A stretch of 7,282 bases of DNA, taken from positions 1 to 7,282 of the forward strand of contig CAYQAC010000225.1 of assembly GCA_964415255.1 (NCBI GenBank). Reading direction: 5' to 3'. Both the position numbers and the translations under genes were made by a program. Below the pieces are notes generated by a model that worked only from the letters and a program-made list of their open reading frames with translations, made no database searches and was not told the DNA's origin. Each line of letters starts with the position of its first letter. Position 1 is the first letter of the stretch. Source of the stretch: JAHBVY01 sp964415255. GTDB taxonomy: Bacteria; Myxococcota_A; Polyangia; Polyangiales; Polyangiaceae. Shown here piece by piece: positions 1-7,282 of the stretch.

Positions 1-2
1 CG

Positions 3-3000
3 ATCATCGGGGCTCTCGAGCGGATCCCCGATCTGACGGCGGTGCTGCCGAAGTATTCGAGCAAGCCCACCGCCGAGCAGACGGCGATCGAGGCGCCGTA
101 CCGGCTCGTCATCTCGCCGTCCGGCGAGGGGCGCTGGGTGCACGCCGACGTCCCTGTGCCCGCCGACGACACGCCCCGCCACGTCGAGCTGTGGCACAGC
201 CGCCTCGCCGTGCAGGGGGCGGAGGGCCCGACCGAGAAGGATGCCGATCGGCGCATCGTCCGCGCCATCTGGACGCGCGATCGCGACGGGCTCACCACGA
301 CCGAGTGGCGCACGATCGAGACGCCCGGTCATCCGCTGTCGGTGCCGCAGGGGTCCGCCGATCAGCCGTTCCGCAGCTCGCTCAACCGTGCCGACCGGCA
401 CCGCCTCGTACGGCAGACGTCGGAGAAGTGGACCGGCATCCGCGATCCGCGGTCGGTGCGCCCCGTCGGCGTCGACAAGCTGTGGCTGTCGGGCCTGGGC
501 GCCTGGCTCGACCTGCACGGATCGTGGTACACGAAGGAGTATTCGGCGCGGGCCATCCCGTCGGTGCTCGCGTGGGATCACATCGCCCCGATGGGGCGCG
601 ACCAGTGGGTGCGGGTGGTCTATCCGGGCTATCTCTACCCGTTCGGCCACCCCGCCGCGCTCGTGAAGATCACCGAGCGCAAGGTCACCGAGGATCCCGC
701 TGTCGCGGCCCTCTTCCAGATCAAGTTCCTCGTCGTCAGCGAGCCCAGCCGCAGCTTCACGGCGGCGGACTTCCCGTTCACCCGGGTCGATCTGACCCCC
801 ACCACGACACCGCCGCTGGCCGATCCCGACGAGGTCGCGACCGACGCGTACAGCAGCGACGCCTACTTCTGGCCGACGCTCGGCGACGGCACGTCGTTCG
901 AGTTCACCGCCGACGCGTGGGACCGCGGCGGGCGCCTCCACCATCTGCGCACCTCGCTGCTGTGGGTCGCCGAGCACTACCCCGACGCCGCGAAGGTCGA
1001 CGCCGAGTACGACGGCGACCCCCGGCGGATCATCGACGCCGCCGGGCAGAGCATCGCCTTCACCCCGCGAACGGATGCCGGTGACTCGGTCACCGAGACG
1101 CAGATCCTGCGCCTGCGCGGTCGTGCGGAGCGGGGCACCTCGACTCCGTTCCTGAGCTCGGCCGATGTCATCGTCGACGCCGCACGGCGACTGTCGGGCG
1201 TCGGGCCGGTCACCATCGTGTACAACGACTCGTACCTCGCGAAGGGCCTTGGAGAAGGACCGGGCGACGGCAACGCCGGGCAGGTCTGGGCCAACGTGCT
1301 GCTCCCCGAGGCGAAGACCTCGCGGCAGCTGCCCAGCGACGGCGGCCCCACGGTCGCCCCGGCTGTGACCTTCGGCACGCCGACGGCGGGCAGCGACCGC
1401 GCCGGCGGCTTCCTGACCCCCGATCTGCCGATCCGCGGGCTGTCGACCCGCACAGGCGCGGTCGGCGACGTCGCGAACATGGAGATCCAGAAGTTCGACC
1501 CGAAGAAGTTCTTCGAGGGCGCGTTCCCGAAGCTGTTCGGGCTCGTCGACCTGTGGGAGCTGCTGGAGGAGATCCTCGACGGCACCGGGGTGCCGAATCT
1601 CGCGAGCGAGGCGGTGGAGGCGGTCACCAAGCTCGTCGACGACATCGAACGGCTGCTGGCCTCACTGCAGGACGTCGCGGCGACGGCGCCTGCCGATGCC
1701 GCGAACGCCGCACAGGCCGCCCTGGCTCCGCTGCAGAACCTGTTCGACCAGATCGGTGCGCTGCTCACCGACGACGGCACCCCCGTCGACGACCGCCTCG
1801 AAGCGCTCGAGAAGGCATTCCGCGACGTGGCGGACGCCCTCGACGCCGTGCCGGCGACGCACCCCGCCGTGCCCCCGCTCGTGCGCGGCACGCTGACCAG
1901 TCTCGTGAGTGCGATCCGCACGGCCGCGACCGCCACCGACCTCATGGGCGACCTCGTCCGCCTGCTGAAGACGTTCGAGCCGGGGCGGCTGGAGGCGACG
2001 TTCCGCTACGAGTTCCGGCCGAAGATGTTCACGCGCTGGCCGGCGACAGGCATCAAGCTCCTCGAGCTGCCGCCGCAGGCGTTCGTGCTGTCGGTCGAAG
2101 GCCACGTGTCGGGCCAGGGCGAGACCTCGGTGCGCGCCATGGCCGAGTTGCGCGGCCTGACCCTCCACCTGTTCGGCGAGGAGGACGACGACGACGCGGC
2201 ACCGCTGGTGCGCATCCCGTTCGAGAACATCTCGTTCATCGCGGGCTCTGATGGCAAGCCCGAGGTCGACGTCAACATGGGCGAGATCGTCTTCTGCGGC
2301 GTGCTGAGCTTCGTGCAGACGCTGAAGGAGCTGATCCCGCTCGACGGGTTCAGTGACCCGCCCTACCTCGACGTCGATGCGTCGGGTCTCGAAGCGGGCT
2401 TCACCCTCGCGATCCCGAGCGTGTCGGTGGGCGTGTTCAACCTGTCGAACATCTCGCTCGGCGCCGACGTGCAGGTGCCCTTCCTCGGCGAGTCGATCAG
2501 CTTCGGCTTCGCCTTCTGCACGCGGGAGCGCCCGTTCAACCTGTCGGTCATGTGCATCGGCGGCGGCGGGTGGTTCGGCATCCGCCTGAACCCCAAGGGG
2601 CTGCAGGTGCTCGAGCTCGGCCTCGAGGCGGGCGTCATGCTCGCCGTCGACTTCGGCGTGGCATCCGGATCGATCTCGGCGACCATCGGCGTCTACATGC
2701 GCCTCGAAGCCGACAAGGGGCAGCTCACCGGCTACTTCCGGCTGCGGGGCGAGGTCGACGTGCTCGGGCTGATCTCCGCGTCGATCGAGCTCTACCTCGA
2801 GCTGACCTACCACTTCGGCTCGGGCAAGATGATCGGCACCGCACGCCTGACCATCGAGATCTCGGTGCTGATCTTCTCCGGCTCGGTGACGATCGAGTGC
2901 ACGCGGCAGTTCGCCGGCTCCAACGGCGATCCCTCGTTGCGAGATCAGCTGCTGGAGCCCGACGGCACCGCGCCCGCCTGGGACGAGTACTGGCGCGCCT

Positions 3001-3020
3001 TCGCGCTGGAAGGAGCGTGA
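3..3020 (+). CDS. Large conserved protein of unknown function with beta-rich C-terminal domain (5' end outside the window)
   Basis: The frame is open from base 3 to TGA 3018-3020. The first in-window start is GTG 42, but it has no good ribosome binding site and the 13 codons before it read as ordinary protein, so the gene most likely begins upstream. Residues below count GTG 42 as 1. Residues 1-400 are a mixed region with YRLVISPSGEGRW (20-32) and ELWHSRL (49-55). A Gly/Pro/Thr-rich linker follows at about 405-475. Residues 480-650 look mostly helical and open with FDPKKFF. Residues 650-965 are Gly-rich with alternating polar and hydrophobic residues, including VASGS (873-877), GEVDVLGLISAS (903-914) and FAGSNGDP (957-964). 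An acidic run lies at 713-718. All four cysteines (752, 826, 838, 953) are in the C-terminal domain. No transmembrane helix or catalytic motif is evident. From memory, the C-terminal pattern resembles DUF6603-type hypothetical proteins. The function is unknown. The coding call is sure; the family link is tentative. Confidence 0.93.
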   Translation: MIGALERIPDLTAVLPKYSSKPTAEQTAIEAPYRLVISPSGEGRWVHADVPVPADDTPRHVELWHSRLAVQGAEGPTEKDADRRIVRAIWTRDRDGLTTTEWRTIETPGHPLSVPQGSADQPFRSSLNRADRHRLVRQTSEKWTGIRDPRSVRPVGVDKLWLSGLGAWLDLHGSWYTKEYSARAIPSVLAWDHIAPMGRDQWVRVVYPGYLYPFGHPAALVKITERKVTEDPAVAALFQIKFLVVSEPSRSFTAADFPFTRVDLTPTTTPPLADPDEVATDAYSSDAYFWPTLGDGTSFEFTADAWDRGGRLHHLRTSLLWVAEHYPDAAKVDAEYDGDPRRIIDAAGQSIAFTPRTDAGDSVTETQILRLRGRAERGTSTPFLSSADVIVDAARRLSGVGPVTIVYNDSYLAKGLGEGPGDGNAGQVWANVLLPEAKTSRQLPSDGGPTVAPAVTFGTPTAGSDRAGGFLTPDLPIRGLSTRTGAVGDVANMEIQKFDPKKFFEGAFPKLFGLVDLWELLEEILDGTGVPNLASEAVEAVTKLVDDIERLLASLQDVAATAPADAANAAQAALAPLQNLFDQIGALLTDDGTPVDDRLEALEKAFRDVADALDAVPATHPAVPPLVRGTLTSLVSAIRTAATATDLMGDLVRLLKTFEPGRLEATFRYEFRPKMFTRWPATGIKLLELPPQAFVLSVEGHVSGQGETSVRAMAELRGLTLHLFGEEDDDDAAPLVRIPFENISFIAGSDGKPEVDVNMGEIVFCGVLSFVQTLKELIPLDGFSDPPYLDVDASGLEAGFTLAIPSVSVGVFNLSNISLGADVQVPFLGESISFGFAFCTRERPFNLSVMCIGGGGWFGIRLNPKGLQVLELGLEAGVMLAVDFGVASGSISATIGVYMRLEADKGQLTGYFRLRGEVDVLGLISASIELYLELTYHFGSGKMIGTARLTIEISVLIFSGSVTIECTRQFAGSNGDPSLRDQLLEPDGTAPAWDEYWRAFALEGA
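3008..3015 (+). promoter_or_regulatory. Ribosome binding site of the second gene
   Basis: GGAAGGAG ends 8 bases before ATG 3024 and contains AGGAG, a strong match to the 16S rRNA anti-Shine-Dalgarno sequence. It lies inside the last codons of gene 1, whose TGA is at 3018-3020. Ribosomes finishing gene 1 are therefore well placed to restart on gene 2. The site supports ATG 3024 as the start and supports translational coupling of the two genes. There is no room for a separate promoter between them. Confidence 0.85.
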
Positions 3021-3023
3021 CCC

Positions 3024-5982
3024 ATGGTCGTCGAGAGCGTCATCGCGCTGGCCCTTCCGCATTCGGCTCGCGACGGCGACGAGGCGCACGTCTCGGTGTT
3101 CCTCGCACCGAAGCTCACCCCCGACACCACCCCCAATACCGCAGAGCAGACCCTGGACGCCTTCCCCGTCTTCCGCGAGTGGGCGACGGCGCTCCACAGC
3201 GACCTCACGATCGAGCTCGCCGACCAGAACGGCCCGATCGCGTGTCATCCCCTGCTCGATCCGGTCGAGCCGAAGGTGTGGTCAGCACTGTTCCCGGGCG
3301 ACACCCCCGTACACGTGAACGAGATCCCGCCGCTCGACACCGTCAGATGGCGCACGTTCGACGCGCAGGGCGCACTCATGGTCGGCAAGGCGCTGAGCGT
3401 GCTGGCGGCGCTGGCCTCCCCCGCCGACGTCCCGGCGCCGAGCCAGAACCCGGTGACCCGCGGCGTCCTCGAGCTTCTCCGCGAGGCGGGCGGACCGCGC
3501 ACGCACCGCGGCTGGGACATCGACGACACCCAGGTGACGGCCGCTCTCGACCGGGCGATCGGCGAGTTCGATCGCGAAAGCGGGCCGTCACGCCGGGAAC
3601 GCGCCGGGGGAAGCTGGGGGTGGGCGCTGGCGACGGTGCACGAGGTGCGCCGCTACTACGACCGGCCGGAGTCGAAGACGGCGTACCGGCCGCACCCCGA
3701 CGGGCCGCCGCCCCTGCCTCCGGCACCGAAGAAGCCGGAGTTCCACGAGCGGGTCGCGCTCGTGGGCGACCACGCGACCCTGCTGCGCCGGCTGGGGCTC
3801 GTGATCGACCTCGCCGTGGACGACGTCGCCCGACTGCTCAAGAGCCGCTGGCTGGCCGCGACGGTGACCGTCTCAGCCGGCGGCGTGACGGTGACCAGCG
3901 CCGCCCCGCGCGTGCGGTGCGCGGCGACCGCCGATCGCGCCCTGGTCACCGTGCCGCAGACCGGCGACTGGCTCGACGGAGCGCTCGCCCTCGGCGACAC
4001 CCAGCGTTTCGCCGTGCTCGACGCGGATGCCGACGGGACGGGTCTGAAGGCCGAGCAGTTCCTGCGCACCCTGCCGCGCCTCGCGTTCCGCGAAGTCAAC
4101 CGCGAACCGGTGGATGCCGCGACGCCCGCACTGCGCGCGCAGGGCTTCACGATCGCGCGATCGGGGCAGGCCCAGGCGCTGTTCGACCGGCTCGGCCGGC
4201 AGCGCCAGCTGCAGGCGACGCTGTCGGACCCCGCCGCCACGGCTCCCGAGCTGGCGAGTGAGGACGTGGCCCGCGGCATCCGCATCGAGGTGTGGGATGC
4301 CGCCGAGCCGGTGTGGCGGTCGCTGCACGCGCGGCGGACGGTCGCGCAGCTGACCGGGTTCGGCGAGCTGGATCTCGGGGAGGGGTTCGGGTTCGCGCAG
4401 TCCGCACCGGCCGAGCAGACGCCCGTGCCCGAGGGCGCGCCGCCCCCGCCCGTGAACGTCCATGAGGCGATGGCCGGCTGGGACGGCTGGAGCCTGTCGG
4501 TGCCCAAGCCCGGCAAGCGGGTGCGCAGCGAGCTGGTCGATCAGCCCGACGGGACGCAGCGGCTCGAGGAGGTCGTCGAGGCGCCGCCGACGGTGCTGCC
4601 CGTCGACGCTACGAACCCGATCGCGTTCGCGCATCGTGTGGTTCCCGGTACCCTGCCGCGGCTGCGGTACGGGCACACGTACCTGTTCCGGGCGTGGCTC
4701 GTCGACCTCGCCGGCAACGTACGCCCGGGCCCGGCACCGGCGGTCGCGTCCGGCGGCGGCGCACCGCAGGGCGGGCGAACCGCGGCTGCGCGTCCCGGTG
4801 CGCGAGACGCCCGCCTCCGCGTCGAGACGGCATCCCGGCTGAGCGAGACGGTGCGCGAACGTCTTCGCGCCGTGGCGGCCGAGACGCTGGCACGGCCGGC
4901 GGCGAAGGTCGCCGAGGCTCCGGACGGACTCGTGCGGGCCACCGTCGCGGGGCTCGATCAGGCTCCGCTGGACCTGTTCCCCCGGCCGGAGCAGCCGAAG
5001 CTCACGACGGCGGCCGAGCGGGCGCTGCGCGGAGAGCTCGGTGCCGCGTTCGGCACGTCGCCCGTCGACACGCTTTCTACCGGCCCGGTCGATGCCACCG
5101 CCGCGCCGTCTCGGGCTGCGCAGCTGGCCGGGCTCACCCGCGACGCGCTGCGCGGCCTGACCGGGCTGCCGGTCATCGCCGCCGATGCAGGAGTGGCGGT
5201 GGATGCCGTGGCCGCCGCCGTCGACGCGACGCTGTCGCCCGATGTCCTGTCGGCCGCACTGAAGAACGTGTCGCCGCCGGTGACGTTCCTGCGCTGGGAT
5301 CCGGTTCCGCCGCCGACGCTCGTCCCCCGCACCGCGTACCGCGAGGGCGAGTCGCAGCGCATCGTCGTGATCCGCAGCGGAGTCGCGCAGGACGAGGACA
5401 CTCTGGCGGTCACCGTCACGTCGCCGGAGCAATACTCCGCAGCGCACCCCGAGTACCGGCCGACGGGGGAACGACACATCGTCCCGCCGAAGATCGCGCA
5501 GCTGCAGGCCGAGCAGCACGGCGCCTTCGACACGATCGTCGGCGACGGCACCGATGCTCGCCTGCGCCGTGCCCTGGCGGTCGCGCTCCGCGAGAACGGC
5601 ACGCTGTACGACCTCGACGTCGCCGACATCGACGACCCCGGCAGCCGCGTGCCGGTGAGCGGTGTCGCCATGGCGCACGAGGCGTCGATCGACCCGGGAG
5701 ACGTCGTCGCACTCCCCCTCGCCGCCGGCGAGGCGCCGCCGGCCGGACAGTACGTCGTGCACGACGTCGACGATCTCGTCGTCCCCTACCTGCCCGATCC
5801 CCTCGCCCGCGGTGTCTCGCTGCGCTTCCCGGATGCCACGATGACCCCCACCCTCGTCTGGCCGTTCGGCGTCGAGGGGTTCACGGCCGACTATCCCGTG
5901 CAGGACGAGGGCTGGCCGCTGGTCGACTCCTTCCGCCTCGTGCTCACGGGCGGACCCACGCCCCGCGCCGAAGTCGCGGGGC
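3024..5982 (+). CDS. Large conserved protein of unknown function, part before the assembly gap
   Basis: ATG 3024 follows a strong AGGAG site and the gene 1 stop. The frame gives 986 full codons up to the N run, and the same gene continues after the gap in another frame. The N-terminus (ALALPHSARDGDEAHVSVFL) lacks a signal peptide. Visible landmarks are WSALFPGDTPV (86-96), a Pro-rich linker (223-238), FHERVALVGDHATLLRRLGL (240-259), LPRLRYGHTYLFRAWLVDLA (544-563, followed by GN), an Ala-rich probably helical stretch (about 572-750), FLRWDPV (755-761), and ERHIVPPKIAQ with HGAFD (816-836). From memory, these motifs recur in large bacterial proteins of about 1000-1500 residues with no known function. 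I see no catalytic signature. Only two cysteines occur. Position directly behind gene 1 suggests the two products act together. The coding call is very sure; the function is unknown. Confidence 0.93.
5960..5982 (+). repeat. All-G/C inverted repeat (hairpin) abutting the gap
   Basis: GCCCCGCG (5960-5967) and CGCGGGGC (5975-5982) are perfect reverse complements separated by the 7-base loop CCGAAGT. The right arm ends at the last called base before the N run, so the stem could extend into missing sequence. It lies inside the coding frame (TPRAEVAG), so it is not a terminator: there is no following T run and the gene continues. It is either a real GC hairpin that stopped sequencing or a fold-back artefact at a contig end. 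Confidence 0.7.
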
Positions 5983-5992
5983 NNNNNNNNNN
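5983..5992. other. Assembly gap (10 N) inside the second gene
   Basis: Ten undetermined bases join two contig ends. The coding frame before the gap starts codons at positions divisible by 3, while the frame after it starts at 5993 (remainder 2). If the gene is intact, the real missing length must leave remainder 2 when divided by 3 (2, 5, 8, 11 and so on), which 10 does not. The N count is therefore a placeholder. Reading straight through gives an Arg/Ser/Pro-rich tail ending at TGA 6147-6149, which is an artefact. Confidence 0.95.
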
Positions 5993-7282
5993 GCGCTGCC
6001 GGCAGGATCGAGCCAGCGGCTGCGGATCTCGAGCGCTCTGGCCCCGGCCGCCCTCGACGAGCTCGGGCAGTGGCGACTGTTCCCCGACGGGCTGCGGGCG
6101 CTCGAAGTGCTGCAGGAGGCGGCGCGGGACGGCTACTTCTGGACGCTGACGCCCTCCGAGCGGGTGACCCTCGTCCACGCCGTGCCGCGGCCCGTCGCCG
6201 CGCCGCGGGTCGTGCGCCTCGCCGCTCTGCGCGGCCCCGGCGCCACGAACGCCGGAATGGTCGGCTCGGTGCACCTGCACGGTGCCAGCACGGAACAGCT
6301 GACGGTCGAAGCCCGCTGGACAGACGTCGTGGACGACGTCGCGATGGCGACGCACGAGGAGCGGCCGGCGCAGGGCCACGCGTTCCTCACCCGCGTCGGG
6401 GCGAATGAGCGGCTCGGCGTGCTGCTCCCCGCTGCGCTGCTGCCCGGCGGTGATCTCGATGCCGCGATCGATCCGACCGTGCGCCTCCACGCCGCCGACC
6501 ACGAGTTCGGCGACACCAAGCACCGCCGCGTCGAGTACCGGATGCGGGCCTCGACACGGTTCCGCGAGTACTTCCCGCCGGAACTGCTGGCACCGGCATC
6601 CGACGCCGCCGAATGGGACGACGGCTCGAGCGTCGTGAGCGAGCCGCTCACCGTCTCCGTTCCGTCCTCGGCCCGGCCGGCGCCGCCGGTCGTCCACTCC
6701 GTCGTGCCGCTGTTCCGGTGGAGCAACGACGACCCGCTGGCCGAGACCGAGCCGGCCGACGACGTGTCGACCGTGCATCCGGGGCAGCCGATGGCCGAAC
6801 GCCACCGGCGCGGCGCGGGCGTGCGCATCTACCTGGAGCGGCCGTGGTTCTCGTCGGGCGAGGGCGAACTGCTGGGCGTGCTCGTGGGGACGGCGGCCGC
6901 GGGCGGGCCGCTGTCGGTCTGGGCGCGTGACCCGATCTGGATCTCGCCGGCCACCGGCAGCCCGTACTCGGTCGGCGCCCGGCTGCTCGACTTCTTCCGG
7001 GTCAGCGGTGCGGACGACGTGTGGACGCCGGGGACCCCCGTCACGTGGGAGGCGAACCTGCCGCTGCCCACCGCGGCCGGCCAGTCGCGCACCTACCGTG
7101 CCGGAGTGCTGGGCTACCGCCCGCAGTTCAACGAGGACCGCCGGCTCTGGTACGTCGACGTCGCTCTCGAGCCGGGCACGGTGTCGTGGCCCTTCCTGCG
7201 TCTGGCGCTCGCCCGCTATCAGCCCGAGAGCATCGCCGGCTTCGAGCTGTCGAGCCCGGTGCTCAGCGACTTCGTGCAGGTG
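5993..7282 (+). CDS. Same large conserved protein, part after the assembly gap (3' end outside the window)
   Basis: From 5993 to the window end there are 430 sense codons in one frame without a stop, with the same codon style as the part before the gap. There is no start signal or ribosome binding site near 5993. The text continues the upstream protein plausibly, opening with ALPAGSSQRLRISSAL. Counting 5993 as residue 1, landmarks are WTLTPSERVTLVHAVPRP (50-67), WFSSGEGELLGVLV (285-298), a DPIWISP segment, and LWYVDVALEPG followed by RYQPES (RYQP at 408-411). From memory, these match the C-terminal half of the same family of giant uncharacterised proteins. No cysteine, transmembrane helix or active-site motif was seen. 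This is best read as one gene with 3024-5982, giving at least 1416 residues. A split or truncated pair is the less likely alternative. Confidence 0.9.

Noticed and set aside
42..44. GTG 42 as the real start of gene 1
   Set aside because: The frame is open to the window edge, the upstream codons read IIGALERIPDLTA, and no purine-rich site is correctly spaced before the GTG.
3024..3110. Signal peptide at the N-terminus of product 2
   Set aside because: The VIALAL stretch is short, preceded by Glu with no positive charge, and is followed directly by charged residues with no cleavage site.
1662..3248. Long antisense open frame of over 500 codons
   Set aside because: It lies opposite gene 1 and crosses the gene boundary. 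Its product is Arg/Glu/His/Gly-rich low-complexity sequence, typical of GC-rich shadow frames, with no fitting start signal.
4151..4162. Perfect 12-bp palindrome GATCGCGCGATC
   Set aside because: It falls inside codons for Thr-Ile-Ala-Arg-Ser in gene 2 and is explained by GC-rich codon choice. There is no second copy and no regulatory context.
2552..4261. Long + strand open frame overlapping the end of gene 1 and the start of gene 2
   Set aside because: Out-of-frame Arg/Pro/Ala-rich text. It would overlap both well-supported genes and has no ribosome binding site.
3873..5762. Antisense open frame of over 600 codons opposite gene 2
   Set aside because: Arg-rich shadow translation. The + strand frame has family-like motifs throughout this region.
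5960..5982. Hairpin as a transcription terminator
   Set aside because: No T run follows, it lies mid-gene, and coding continues for at least 1290 bases.
5993..6149. Continuation of gene 2 through the N run in the same frame, ending at TGA 6147-6149
   Set aside because: The tail is Arg/Ser/Pro/Cys-rich shadow sequence, while another frame stays open for 430 codons with family-like motifs.

Overview
The window is high-GC (roughly 70% by eye), with strongly G/C-ending codons and no intergenic space, which points to an actinobacterium. The heptamer GGATGCC or its complement GGCATCC occurs 13 times, where about 2 would be expected from composition. I associate that signature from memory with Microbacterium and relatives, so a Microbacteriaceae origin is likely but unproven.

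Layout: only two genes are present, both on the + strand, both very large and both cut by the window edges. Gene 1 (3-3020) enters from the left in an open frame, so its true start is upstream. At least 1005 residues are visible: an N-terminal part with ELWHSRL, a helical middle, and a C-terminal Gly-rich, beta-strand-rich domain. Gene 2 starts at ATG 3024, three bases after the gene 1 stop, behind a strong ribosome binding site that lies inside the end of gene 1. It runs to the end of the window (7282) without a stop. Its sequence is broken by a run of 10 N at 5983-5992. The reading frame is 0 before the gap and +2 after it, so the N run is a placeholder of the wrong length modulo 3. The gene itself is probably intact. 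At least 1416 residues of product 2 are visible.

Function: I cannot assign a biochemical activity to either protein. Many motifs in both match, from memory, large conserved bacterial proteins of unknown function. Neither shows a catalytic motif, nucleotide-binding loop, signal peptide or transmembrane helix that I can defend. The tight coupling and similar giant size suggest that the two products work together, perhaps as structural or scaffold proteins. The C-terminal domain of product 1 has the look of a long amphipathic beta sheet.

No RNA genes, CRISPR arrays, insertion sequences, promoters or terminators were found. The only non-coding signals are the ribosome binding site of gene 2 and an all-G/C hairpin whose right arm ends exactly at the N gap.
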